From: Akkermansia muciniphila | GTDB lineage: Bacteria; Verrucomicrobiota; Verrucomicrobiia; Limisphaerales; SXTU01 | Assembly (NCBI GenBank): GCA_945874145.1 | Contig: CAMCFN010000017.1 | Location: 1 to 64,000 of the forward strand | Length of the DNA stretch: 64,000 bases | Direction: 5' to 3' | The notes under the pieces: model-generated | The model's database searches: none | Told to the model about the DNA's origin: nothing | What the model saw: the letters and a program-made list of their open reading frames with translations, nothing else | Made by a program: the position numbers and the translations under genes | Shown: one piece after another, positions 52,810 through 61,796 of the stretch | How the letters are laid out: every line of letters starts with the position of its first letter | Numbering within the stretch: the stretch's first letter is position 1

Positions 52810-53058
52810 CTCCTCGAAGCCAAAATTCTGCCAGGCAAACAGGCCAAGTGCCGCACCGGCATAGAACTGTTGGCAGATCCTGGTGCTGGGCGTCGTGCGC
52901 CTGGGCCTGGACGCCGACTGGGATCGGATGGGGGACGTGGCCAATCTTCATCTGCTCGTGCGGCAGATGCCGGGAGACGGGGAACCGCCGTGTCCTCCGC
53001 CCAAGACAGCTATGATGGACGAATCAAAATTCGGCTGGAACTGTGGCCTGACCACCTG
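52810..53058 (+). mobile_element. Transposase remnant (IS5/ISNCY-like), frameshifted
   Basis: Two frames join as LLEAKILPGKQAKCRTGIEL and WQILVLGVVRLGLDADWDRM, then GDVANLHLLVRQMPGDGEPP, ending at a TGA. The joined sequence matches the N-terminal region of transposases with the pattern 'G-ELWQILVLGVVRLGLD-D-DR---VAN---LVR-M'. No catalytic region or terminal repeats are present. The stop lies 13 bases before the GntR regulator start. Confidence 0.6.
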
Positions 53059-53068
53059 ATAAGCTTAT
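53043..53068. promoter_or_regulatory. Two palindromes before the GntR regulator
   Basis: A GTGG-N5-CCAC inverted repeat spans 53043-53055, and a perfect palindrome, ATAAGCTTAT, spans 53059-53068, only three bases before the regulator's ATG. The second occupies the ribosome-binding region, so binding there could block translation or transcription. GntR/FadR repressors commonly autoregulate through such sites. The left one lies in the 3' end of the transposase remnant. Confidence 0.45.
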
Positions 53069-53071
53069 GAC

Positions 53072-53782
53072 ATGGTATTCGATGCCGTTGCCAGGCCGCC
53101 TTCATTGGTTCAGAAAGTTTGCCACCAACTTGCCAGCATCATCCGCGGAAGTCGGGCGGAGGAAGATGGGTGGCTGCCCACAGAACGTGAGCTTTCTGTG
53201 CAGCTCGGCGTGAGCCGCAGCGTCGTCCGCGAGGCGACCAAGCGACTGGAGTCGCAGGGCCTGGTGGAGATCCAGCACGGCGTCGGGATTAAAGCCGTGG
53301 ACAAGTTGCACAAGCCGCTGAATGGCTCGCTCGAAATGCTCATCCCCGACGCGGAGGAGCGCTTGCGACAATTGAACGAGACCCGAATGGCCATCGAGCC
53401 GGAGTCAGCGCGGTTGGCGGCTCAAAACTCCACGCCGGCTCATCTCCGGTCACTCCGGCGCATTCATCAGCAGCTCGTTGACGCGCCGGACAATGCGCGT
53501 GCGATCGAGGTAGATATGGCCTTTCATCGCGCGTTAGCCGAGGCGAGCGGGAACCAGATGTTCCGGCTCATTTTGGATTCGCTCGCGGAGATCGGGCTTG
53601 CCAGCCGGCAGCGAACAATTGGACGCGTCGGCAAGTTAACCGGCATCGAGCATCACGCCGCGATTCTTGAAACGGTCGAACGAGGTGACTCCGAGGCGGC
53701 GGCGGCGGTGATGCGCCATCATCTCGCCTGCGCAAGAGAAGATATGAGATTGCGGGAAGAACATCCGCGCTCCCGCTCATGA
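53072..53782 (+). CDS. GntR/FadR-family regulator (FCD domain)
   Basis: The 236-residue protein (MVFDAVARPPSLVQKV) has an N-terminal winged HTH (WLPTERELSVQLGVSRSVVR) and a C-terminal helical FCD effector domain (LNETRMAIEPESARLAA and DMAFHRALAEASGNQMF with metal-binding-type Asp/His). The FCD class senses sugar acids, fatty acids or amino acids. Its stop overlaps the next ATG by four bases (53779-53782), so it is co-translated with the cluster it probably controls. Confidence 0.9.
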   Translation: MVFDAVARPPSLVQKVCHQLASIIRGSRAEEDGWLPTERELSVQLGVSRSVVREATKRLESQGLVEIQHGVGIKAVDKLHKPLNGSLEMLIPDAEERLRQLNETRMAIEPESARLAAQNSTPAHLRSLRRIHQQLVDAPDNARAIEVDMAFHRALAEASGNQMFRLILDSLAEIGLASRQRTIGRVGKLTGIEHHAAILETVERGDSEAAAAVMRHHLACAREDMRLREEHPRSRS

Positions 53783-56328
53783 AAACCATGTCCACAAACT
53801 CGCTCCGGCTGCAGTTCCTCATAATAACTGGGGCAGGAATGCTTTGCCCATGGATGCCGGTCCTTGGCGCAGTCGGGCAAGGGAACGCGTTCTTTGAATC
53901 CAAAGTGCTGCCCGTGTTGCAGCAGCGTTGCTTCGCGTGCCACTCGCACGAGAAGAAGATCCAAGGCGGACTCGCGCTCGATTCGCGCAGCGGGTGGGTC
54001 AGCGGCGGCGATCATGGCCCGGCGATCAAACCCGGGGATGTCGAAAAAAGTCTGCTCATCAAGGCTGTGCGCCGCGTGGACGACGACCTCGCGATGCCGC
54101 CGAAGGATCGGCTGCCGGCCGCCGAGTTGGCGATCCTGGAAGAATGGGTCAAGACTGGAGCTCCTGATCCGCGTGGTGGCGGCAGTCCAGCAAAAGCCGT
54201 TTCGACCATCGACCTCAAGAAGGGGAAAAAGTTCTGGGCCTTCCAGCCGGTAGCCGATCCAAAGCCGCCGTCGGTGAACGACAAGGCGTGGCCGCTTGAT
54301 CCGGTGGATCGGTTCATTCTCGCAAAGCTCGATCGCGCCAAGCTGCGCCCGGTCTCCGAGGCGGATCGTTACACCTGGCTGCGGCGCGTGGGCCTCGACC
54401 TGACCGGCCTGCCACCGACGCCGGCCGAGATCAAAGAGTTCGTCGACGATCGCTCACCGCAGGCTTTTGAAAAAGTCGCGGACCGCTTGCTGAACTCCAA
54501 GGCGTTCGGCGAACGCTGGGCGCGGCATTGGCTCGATCTCACGGGCTACGCGGACATGATAGGCACCTCGAACAGCGTTTTCGCAGAACACGCCTGGCGG
54601 TATCGCGACTATCTCATCAACGCGTTCAATGCGGACAAGGCCTTCGACGAATTCATCCGCGAGCAGATCGCGGGTGATTTGATGCCGGCGAAATCCACCG
54701 AGGACCGCGCCGAAAAGATCGTCGCGACCGGCTTCCTCATGGTGGGTGACATTGAGATCGTGAATCCCGACAAGGCGAAGATGGAGACGGATCACATCGA
54801 CACGCAGGTGGCCAAGATTGGCACCGCATTCATGGGCATGACGCTGGGTTGCGTGCGCTGCCACGATCACAAGTTCGACCCCATCGGCCTGGTCGACTAC
54901 TATGGCATCGCGGGCACCCTGCGCAGTTCACCTTCCTCGCACAAAATGCCGGACATGGGCGTGTGGAGCACCTTGAACAGCACCGTCCTGCCCGAAACGC
55001 CTGCGCAGTTCGCCGCGCGGAAAAAGCTCGAAAACGAAACACAGCAACGCATCGCCAGCCTCAAGGCCGATCAAAAGAAGCTCACTGACGAGAAAACCGC
55101 CCTAGCCAAGCAGCTCGCTGCTCTCGGCCAAGCCGACGCGCCCACGCCGCAAATCGCCGCCACGGACAAATACGCCCTCACCAAACGGCGCGACGAACTC
55201 GACGCTCAGACCAAGAAACTCGGCGACACCATCAAACACGCCGAATTCTTCCAAGACAAGACCCCGAGGGCCTTCGCCATGGGCGACGGTCTGAAGCCCG
55301 CAGACATGCCCATCTACATTCGCGGCAACCCGTATGCGCCGGGCGCGATGGTGTCGCGGGGCGCGATGCGGGTAGCTTCGTGGGGCAAGTTTACCCCAAT
55401 CCCGGAGGGCCACAGCGGACGGCTGCAACTCGCCGACTGGCTCGCGGACAAACGCAACCCGCTCACCGCACGCGTGGCGGTGAACCGCATCTGGCAAAAG
55501 CTCTTCGGCACCGGCATCGTGCCCAGCGTGGACTATTTCGGCGCGCGCGGCGATTTGCCGTCGAACGCCGAACTGCTCGACCATCTCGCCACACGCTTCA
55601 TGGAGGGTGGCTGGTCGCAGAAAGCCTTCCTTCGCTCGCTTGTGCTGACCCGCACTTATCGCCTGAGCAGTGCGAACTACCCTGCGGCCATGAAGCTCGA
55701 TCCCGATAACAGACTCCTCTGGCGCATGAACCGCCAGCGGCTCGATGCCGAGGCCATGCGCGACTCCATGCTCGCCATCAGCGGCGAACTCACCCGCGAC
55801 AGCGGCGGCCCAGCACTCGTGCTGGAGAACCCCGAGAACTGCGGCGCTCTGGCCCTGAAAGGCGTCAATCCACCGAACTACTCGCACAAAGCACCGCGAC
55901 CCTCGCAGGAGTTTGAGCGCACGCTCTACCTGCCTGTGTTCCGAGGTTCCAGCGCCGGTCCGGATCGCCTGCGAGCGTTCTTCGACTTCGTGGACCCAGC
56001 GATGACCGCCGGCCAGCGCAATCAAACCATCGTTCCCACGCAGTCGCTCTTTCTGCTCAGCAACGACCTCTTCCGCAAACGCGCCGCCACGCTAGCCGAC
56101 AAGCTCCTTGCCGACGAACCGAACGAACTTGCGCGCCTCGAAAGCCTCTGGCTCCGAGTTTTCAACCGACCTATCACCTCCACCGAGCGCGACGAATCAC
56201 TCGCCTTCCTCGGCGGCGTGGAGCCGCTGATCACCACCGTCAAAGGCCGCCCCGCCCTCGAGTCCATCAAGTGGCGCGAACTCTGCCACAGCCTGCTGGC
56301 TTCTAACGAGTTCGTGTTTCGCCTCTAA
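53779..56328 (+). CDS. PSCyt1-DUF1549-DUF1553 cytochrome
   Basis: The 849-residue protein has a signal region, then a planctomycete-type cytochrome domain with CFACH at residues 51-55 (CFACHSHEKKIQGGLALDS) and the LEEWVKTGAPDPRGG segment. The DUF1549 part follows (VDRFILAKLDRAKLRP, MGMTLGCVRCHDHKFDP with a second CxxCH). A coiled coil of about 80 residues (about 415-500, with KADQKKLTDEKTALAKQLA) separates it from the DUF1553 part (MRVASWGKFTPIPEGHS and LARVAVNRIWQKLFGTG-like pattern). Function of these domain pairs is unknown; an electron-transfer role in sugar breakdown has been suggested. Overlaps the regulator gene. Confidence 0.87.
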   Translation: MKTMSTNSLRLQFLIITGAGMLCPWMPVLGAVGQGNAFFESKVLPVLQQRCFACHSHEKKIQGGLALDSRSGWVSGGDHGPAIKPGDVEKSLLIKAVRRVDDDLAMPPKDRLPAAELAILEEWVKTGAPDPRGGGSPAKAVSTIDLKKGKKFWAFQPVADPKPPSVNDKAWPLDPVDRFILAKLDRAKLRPVSEADRYTWLRRVGLDLTGLPPTPAEIKEFVDDRSPQAFEKVADRLLNSKAFGERWARHWLDLTGYADMIGTSNSVFAEHAWRYRDYLINAFNADKAFDEFIREQIAGDLMPAKSTEDRAEKIVATGFLMVGDIEIVNPDKAKMETDHIDTQVAKIGTAFMGMTLGCVRCHDHKFDPIGLVDYYGIAGTLRSSPSSHKMPDMGVWSTLNSTVLPETPAQFAARKKLENETQQRIASLKADQKKLTDEKTALAKQLAALGQADAPTPQIAATDKYALTKRRDELDAQTKKLGDTIKHAEFFQDKTPRAFAMGDGLKPADMPIYIRGNPYAPGAMVSRGAMRVASWGKFTPIPEGHSGRLQLADWLADKRNPLTARVAVNRIWQKLFGTGIVPSVDYFGARGDLPSNAELLDHLATRFMEGGWSQKAFLRSLVLTRTYRLSSANYPAAMKLDPDNRLLWRMNRQRLDAEAMRDSMLAISGELTRDSGGPALVLENPENCGALALKGVNPPNYSHKAPRPSQEFERTLYLPVFRGSSAGPDRLRAFFDFVDPAMTAGQRNQTIVPTQSLFLLSNDLFRKRAATLADKLLADEPNELARLESLWLRVFNRPITSTERDESLAFLGGVEPLITTVKGRPALESIKWRELCHSLLASNEFVFRL

Positions 56329-56348
56329 CCACCTCAGCCGCATCTATC

Positions 56349-57743
56349 ATGAACTCTGGTATCACCCGCCGCCAATTGCTCCAGCGCACCGCCTGCGGCT
56401 TCGGCGCCCTCGCCTTGCACGACATCGCTCGCGCCGCCTCGAATCCGCTCGCAGATCGTATTCCCGGCATGGTGCCAAAGGCAAAGCGCGTCATCTTCCT
56501 CTTCATGGCTGGTGGTCCGTCCCAGATGGACCTCTTTGACCCGAAGGACTTCATCACACGCAGGCATGGGCGGAAGATCGACTCGCCCTTGCGCAAGGAA
56601 GTCACCCAGGTGGGCACGGAGCAGTTCCTCGCGCTCCAGGCCATGGCCCCGGTCCGTCCGCGGGGCGGATCGGGCCTGATGATCTCCGATTTGATGCCCC
56701 ACCTCGCCACTGTGGCGGATGATATTTGTCTTCTGCGAGGCATGAATGCCGACAACCCGCAGCACGCCGGAGCGACCCTGCAATTCCACACCGGCGCCTT
56801 TGCCGAGGTGCGGCCCTCCATGGGCGCGTGGGTCAGCTACGGACTCGGCACCGAAAATTCGAACCTGCCCAGCTTTGTCAGCATCCAGGGCGGCGGCGTG
56901 CGCGAGTATGGCTCCGCCTTCCTGCCCGCAATCCATCAGGGCACGAAGCTCACCGTGCCACTCGACAGCAAAACGCTGCCGGTCGAGAACCTGCGCAATG
57001 TCTCCGAGAACGACGCCATCCAGCACCAGCGCATGGATTTCATCGCCCGCATGAACCGTCGTCTTGCTGGTGCTCTGCAGGGCGATGCGAACATGGAAGG
57101 CATGATCCAAAACATGGAACTCGCCGCGCGCATGCAGCTCACCACGCCCGCCATCGTGGACATCTCGAAGGAGAGCAAGGCCACGCTCGACCTCTACGGC
57201 GTCGGCGGCAAGGAGACCGACAAATTTGCCCGCGCCTGCCTGCTCGCGCGTAAGCTAAGCGAATCCGGCGTGCGCTTCGTGCAAATCACCACCGGCGGCT
57301 GGGATCATCACGGCGACATTCGTGGCAACCTGCCCAAACTCTGCGCCCAGACCGACCAACCCATCGCCGCGCTGCTCAAGGATCTGAAATCCCGCGGCCT
57401 GCTCGATGACACGCTTGTGCTGTGGAGCGGTGAATTCGGCCGCACACCGTGGAGCCAGGACCTCAGCGGCACCGCGCCGATCGACAAGCACGGACGCGAG
57501 CACCAGCCCGAAAGCTTTTGTAGTTGGATGGCCGGCGGCGGAATCAAAGGCGGCCTCACCTTCGGCGAGACCGACGACATGGGCTACCGCGCCGTGTCCG
57601 GCAAAGTCCACATTCACGACCTGCACGCCACGATGCTGCACCTGCTCGGCCTTGATCACCTAAAGCTGACGTGGCGGCACCTTGGCCGGGATTTCCGCCT
57701 CACCGACGTCTATGGCGAAGTGGTGCGCGAGATCATCGCGTAA
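56349..57743 (+). CDS. DUF1501 Tat-exported protein
   Basis: The 464-residue protein has a twin-arginine signal (ITRRQLLQRTACGF) and the DUF1501 signature, an alkaline-phosphatase/sulfatase-like fold: IFLFMAGGPSQMDLFDPK and TGGWDHHGDI near the metal-binding region, and LWSGEFGRTPWSQD. DUF1501 and DUF1549/1553 genes are usually paired in PVC bacteria, as here with 20 bases between them. Export with folding suggests a cofactor. The substrate is unknown. Confidence 0.88.
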   Translation: MNSGITRRQLLQRTACGFGALALHDIARAASNPLADRIPGMVPKAKRVIFLFMAGGPSQMDLFDPKDFITRRHGRKIDSPLRKEVTQVGTEQFLALQAMAPVRPRGGSGLMISDLMPHLATVADDICLLRGMNADNPQHAGATLQFHTGAFAEVRPSMGAWVSYGLGTENSNLPSFVSIQGGGVREYGSAFLPAIHQGTKLTVPLDSKTLPVENLRNVSENDAIQHQRMDFIARMNRRLAGALQGDANMEGMIQNMELAARMQLTTPAIVDISKESKATLDLYGVGGKETDKFARACLLARKLSESGVRFVQITTGGWDHHGDIRGNLPKLCAQTDQPIAALLKDLKSRGLLDDTLVLWSGEFGRTPWSQDLSGTAPIDKHGREHQPESFCSWMAGGGIKGGLTFGETDDMGYRAVSGKVHIHDLHATMLHLLGLDHLKLTWRHLGRDFRLTDVYGEVVREIIA

Positions 57744-57820
57744 GTGTTTGAGGGTTCGCGATCCGCTGCTCAAACGCGCCGGTGTTTTCAGTCAACGTGC
57801 ATGGCCTCCCTCTTCGGTTC

Positions 57821-59527
57821 ATGAAATTCAACTTCATCCTGTTCGCCGCTCAAGTGGCATTTTGCATCACTTCATTTGCCGAGATCAAAATCGAAACCAT
57901 CGCCGTGCCCATGCGCGATGGCATCAAACTCGCCACCGACATCTATCGTGATGATGCCGTGGGCAAGGCTCCAGTCGTCCTCATGCGCACGCCGTATGAT
58001 CGAACGAAGGCGAAGGGCCCGGCGGAGAAATTTGCCAAGGCGGGCTACATCGCGGTGATGCAGGACTGTCGCGGAACGCGGGCATCCGAAGGCGTGATGG
58101 CTCCCTACAACAACGAAGGGCAGGACGGCTACGACACCATCGAATGGATCACGCGCCAGCCTTGGTGCAGCGGTCGCGTGGGCATGATGGGGGGATCGTA
58201 TGTTGGCGCAGTCCAGTGGCAGGCGGCCGTGGAGAATCCGCCCGGTCTCGCCGCCATCGCGCCGCAGGCGACGTGGAGCAGCTTTTATCGGAACCTCTAC
58301 CTCGGTGGTTCCGTGCGACTCGCGCTCATCTCGGGCTGGATCGCAGGCAATACGGTGAAGCCTGAAGGCGTCAAGCCAACGGACATGAACGAGGCCTTGA
58401 TGCGTCTGCCGCTCAGTGAGGTCGATGACGCCATTGGCTGGCAGATGCCCTGGCTCGATGCGTTTCTTACTCATCCGGAACCAACCGGCTTCTGGACGCG
58501 ACTTGATCTCACGCCGCGACTGCCCGACCTCGCGCTGCCCGCGCTGCACGTCGTCGGCTACTACGACTTCTTTTCGCGCGAGTCGGTGGGTAATTTTATG
58601 ATCATGCAAAAGCAGGCGCGTGATCCGAAGACCCGGCAGCAGCAGCGCCTCATCCTGGGTCCATGGGATCACGGCAGCGTGGGGAAATCGAAAGTCGCCG
58701 AAGTCGAGTTTGGACTTGATGCCGCCGTGGATACCTTCGCGCTTCAGATCGATTGGTTTGACCGCCATCTCAAACGCGATCCCTCAGCGCTCGCGAAACC
58801 CTTCCCACCTGTGCGCTACTTCTCCATGGGCGACAACGTCTGGCACGACGCACAAACCTGGCCACCCGAAGGCTTCACCGCCACCTCGTTCTACCTGCAT
58901 TCCAAAGGCAACGCGAACACGCGCAAAGGCAATGGTCGCATCTCTCGCGAAGCTCCCACGCAAGACGAGTCCGCCGACACCTTCCGTGCCGACCCCGCGA
59001 AACCCACCCCCTCCAACCCCATCACCAAAGCACGCCCGCTCAAAGCCGCCATGTGGGGTCCCGTCGATCAAAGCGCCACCGAGGATCGCGACGACGTGCT
59101 CGTTTACACCAGCGAACCGATGAGTGATCCGCTCACCTTTGCCGGCAACGCCGAAGCCAAATTTCACGTCTCCACGGACACCCCCGATGCCGACTGGGCC
59201 GTGAAGCTCATCGACGTGCATCCCGATGGCTTCGCTCAAAACATCGCCCGCGGCATCCTGCGTGGCCGGTATCGCAATTCGTTGCTCAAACCCGAACTGA
59301 TGCAGCCCGGTCAGGTCTACGAGATCACCGTCGATCTCGGCCCCGTCGCCGCCACCATCGCCAAAGGCCATCAATTCCGTGTCGACATCAGTGGTGCCGA
59401 TTTCCCCCTCTACGACCGCAACCCCAACACCGCCGAAGGCATCACCAGCAGCAAAACCGCCATCGCCACCGAGCAAGTGCACCACAAGCCAGGAGCACTC
59501 TCGCGCATCGTGCTGCCAGTGAAGTGA
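57821..59527 (+). CDS. CocE/NonD-family hydrolase (X-Pro peptidase-like)
   Basis: The 568-residue protein begins MKFNFILFAAQVAFCITSF with a signal peptide. The alpha/beta hydrolase domain has nucleophile GGSYVGAVQW, then VVGYYDFFSRES (Asp) and LGPWDHGSVG (His), and the C-terminal galactose-binding-like beta domain (VLVYTSEPMSDPLTFAGN) of the X-Pro dipeptidyl peptidase/cocaine esterase family. It would hydrolyse an ester or amide outside the cytoplasm. The ATG at 57821 was chosen because the signal begins there. Confidence 0.9.
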   Translation: MKFNFILFAAQVAFCITSFAEIKIETIAVPMRDGIKLATDIYRDDAVGKAPVVLMRTPYDRTKAKGPAEKFAKAGYIAVMQDCRGTRASEGVMAPYNNEGQDGYDTIEWITRQPWCSGRVGMMGGSYVGAVQWQAAVENPPGLAAIAPQATWSSFYRNLYLGGSVRLALISGWIAGNTVKPEGVKPTDMNEALMRLPLSEVDDAIGWQMPWLDAFLTHPEPTGFWTRLDLTPRLPDLALPALHVVGYYDFFSRESVGNFMIMQKQARDPKTRQQQRLILGPWDHGSVGKSKVAEVEFGLDAAVDTFALQIDWFDRHLKRDPSALAKPFPPVRYFSMGDNVWHDAQTWPPEGFTATSFYLHSKGNANTRKGNGRISREAPTQDESADTFRADPAKPTPSNPITKARPLKAAMWGPVDQSATEDRDDVLVYTSEPMSDPLTFAGNAEAKFHVSTDTPDADWAVKLIDVHPDGFAQNIARGILRGRYRNSLLKPELMQPGQVYEITVDLGPVAATIAKGHQFRVDISGADFPLYDRNPNTAEGITSSKTAIATEQVHHKPGALSRIVLPVK

Positions 59528-59554
59528 GCTTTGTGAAAGTCCCAACGACGAGCC

Positions 59555-60682
59555 ATGAAACCAACCCTCACCCTCCTCACCGCCCTACTGCTCGCGCCGC
59601 TCGCCGCGTTGTATGCGGCTGAACCTGTCACCATCGATCTCACCAAGCGGACCTGGCAGGGCATACCAGGCAGCGAACACACCGCGAAGGGGCGCTTCTT
59701 TGTTTCTTGGTTCACCGGAGGGACGAAGGAGCCGGCACCGGACAACACAGTGGTGCTCTCCTATAGCGACGATGCGGGCAAGACCTTCACGCCGCCCGAA
59801 GCGATCGCATTGCCGACGAACGATGGCACCCGAGTTTTCGACCCCACGCTGTGGATCGATCCGAAGGGGCGGCTCTGGTATGTCTTCAATCGCGGCAACA
59901 AGGACACCGCTCAGCACGATGTCTGGGCACGCACCTGCGACGACCCCGATGCTGCGCCGCCAGTGTTCGGAGCCGAGTTTCGCGTCGGCTACGATGCTCC
60001 GTATGCCTTTCGCATGAACAAACCCACTGTGCTTTCCTCCGGCGAATGGATCATGCCCGTGACACACGCAGAGGACCCGATCCACGGGTGGTTTGCTGGA
60101 CCGAAGCAACTTCAAGGCGTGGGCATCTCGACCGATGATGGAAGGACTTGGAAACTGCACGGCGCGCTCAAAGCCCCGGAGTGGGCGCTGGAGTGCATGG
60201 TGACCGAACTCAAGGACGGGCGCCTCTGGATGCTCATCCGCGCCGGCGGCGGCTTTCTCTGGGAGAGTCACTCGGCGGACAAGGCCGCAACCTGGAGCGA
60301 AGCGAAGGCCAGCAGCATCAGGAATCCCGGCTCGCGCTTCTTCATCCGCCGCCTGTCCTCGGGCAATCTTCTCCTGGTGAATCATTACAAGTTTACCGGG
60401 CGCAGCCATCTCACCGCGCAGCTCTCCACCGACGACGGCGCGACGTGGAACGACGGCCTGCTGCTCGATGAACGAGGGGGCGTGTCCTACCCCGACGGTG
60501 TGCAGTCCAAGGACGGACTCATCTGGATCACCTATGACCGTGGTCGCAACAGCGTGGGCGAGATCCTGCTAGCGAAATTCCGCGAGGAAGACGTGGCCGC
60601 AGGCAAAGATGTCTCGCGGGCAGTGACGCTGAAGCAAGTTATCAGCAAGCTCGCCAAGCCATCACTCCTCCCGCCCGGCTAG
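59555..60682 (+). CDS. Secreted sialidase-like six-blade propeller
   Basis: The 375-residue protein starts MKPTLTLLTALLLAPLAAL with a signal peptide. Three Asp-box motifs (SxDxGxTW/F) are visible: SYSDDAGKTF, STDDGRTWKL and STDDGATWND; a fourth, SADKAATWSE, is degenerate. This is the BNR/sialidase fold. Whether it cleaves sialic acid cannot be decided, because the arginine triad and the nucleophilic Tyr were not located with confidence. Other family members act on uronates or are lectins. It follows the CocE gene by 27 bases. Confidence 0.8.
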   Translation: MKPTLTLLTALLLAPLAALYAAEPVTIDLTKRTWQGIPGSEHTAKGRFFVSWFTGGTKEPAPDNTVVLSYSDDAGKTFTPPEAIALPTNDGTRVFDPTLWIDPKGRLWYVFNRGNKDTAQHDVWARTCDDPDAAPPVFGAEFRVGYDAPYAFRMNKPTVLSSGEWIMPVTHAEDPIHGWFAGPKQLQGVGISTDDGRTWKLHGALKAPEWALECMVTELKDGRLWMLIRAGGGFLWESHSADKAATWSEAKASSIRNPGSRFFIRRLSSGNLLLVNHYKFTGRSHLTAQLSTDDGATWNDGLLLDERGGVSYPDGVQSKDGLIWITYDRGRNSVGEILLAKFREEDVAAGKDVSRAVTLKQVISKLAKPSLLPPG

Positions 60683-60797
60683 GACCCGAAACGCGCGGGC
60701 GATGAAGCCCTCTCCAAGCTCATCAAAGTCAGCGCCCCACAGCATAGAATGCCAGTCGGATGACGACGACATCACTCAACCCTTGCACGGCCAAACC

Positions 60798-61781
60798 ATG
60801 AAACCGGTAATTTTCTTCCTGACCTGTGCTTGGATGACGATGAGTCTTCGCGCCGAGCCGCGCTTTCTGCTCGCGGCGGATAATCAGGTCATCGAGGTCA
60901 ACCGCGCTGGCAAGGTCACGGACATCCTGAAGCTTCCCGGCTACGGCGGCATCTATGACGCATGGCGTCTGCCGGATGGCGGCGTCGCGTTTGCGCATCG
61001 TGGCGGTCTGGCGGTCTTTGATTCGGCGAAGAAGCTCGTGCTGGAACATGCAGCGCGTCGCGGTGACAAGGGGGCGGAGGCGAACAGCTGCGCAGTGCTC
61101 GATGGCGGTGCGCGTTTTGCTCTGATGGACAGCGGCGTGAGCCAGATTCGCGTGGTGGATCGCAGCGGCGCGGTGGTGAGCGAGACGCCATTACCGGACC
61201 TCAAGGATGATCCGCTGCACTTCCGCTACCGCATGATCCGCGCGGTGCCGGGCGCGAATGCATTCTGGGTGGGCCAATACGGACGCAAGACGGTCCTCAA
61301 GGTCGAAGCGGAAACGGGCAAGGTCTTGCAATCGATCCCGCTCGAGCCGCTGCTCACGCCATCGCCCACGGTGAAGAAGGCCTTTGCCATGACGCAGCTC
61401 GTTGATGGCTCGCTGTTTGTCTCCACCTCGACAGGCTGCCAGTTGTTGCACGTGGGTCCGGATGGAAAACAACTGACTTGCTGGACGACTCAGGAGCTTG
61501 GACTTTCCTGCCGCTATTTGCTGGGCACGCAGCGGCTGCGCAGCGGGAATGTGCTCGTCGCCTGCGGGGATTATCATCTCAAGAACGCCGATGAAGGCCG
61601 CGACCTGCTCGCGGAGATCGATGCGAATGGCAAGGTCGTCTGGCGGCTCCAGCGTGAGCAGTTGGTGGATCAAATCGAGGGCGCCGTCGAAAAGAGCACG
61701 GGCATGGAGGAGATGCGCATCACCAATGTCCATGCCTACGACAGCGCTCATATTGCTGAATGTCTCAACGTGCAGCGGTAG
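60798..61781 (+). CDS. Secreted beta-propeller protein of unknown function
   Basis: The 327-residue protein starts MKPVIFFLTCAWMTMSLRA, a signal peptide. Repeats such as LPDGGVAFAHRGGLAVFD and LLHVGPDGKQLTCW fit a small propeller (PQQ/arylsulfotransferase-like or NHL). It has no heme motif. The gene ends with ITNVHAYDSAHIAECLNVQR. It lies between the sialidase-like gene and the DUF1592 cytochrome in one transcript direction, 16 bases before the latter. Confidence 0.7.
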   Translation: MKPVIFFLTCAWMTMSLRAEPRFLLAADNQVIEVNRAGKVTDILKLPGYGGIYDAWRLPDGGVAFAHRGGLAVFDSAKKLVLEHAARRGDKGAEANSCAVLDGGARFALMDSGVSQIRVVDRSGAVVSETPLPDLKDDPLHFRYRMIRAVPGANAFWVGQYGRKTVLKVEAETGKVLQSIPLEPLLTPSPTVKKAFAMTQLVDGSLFVSTSTGCQLLHVGPDGKQLTCWTTQELGLSCRYLLGTQRLRSGNVLVACGDYHLKNADEGRDLLAEIDANGKVVWRLQREQLVDQIEGAVEKSTGMEEMRITNVHAYDSAHIAECLNVQR

Positions 61782-61796
61782 GGAGAGAAAAGCCCG

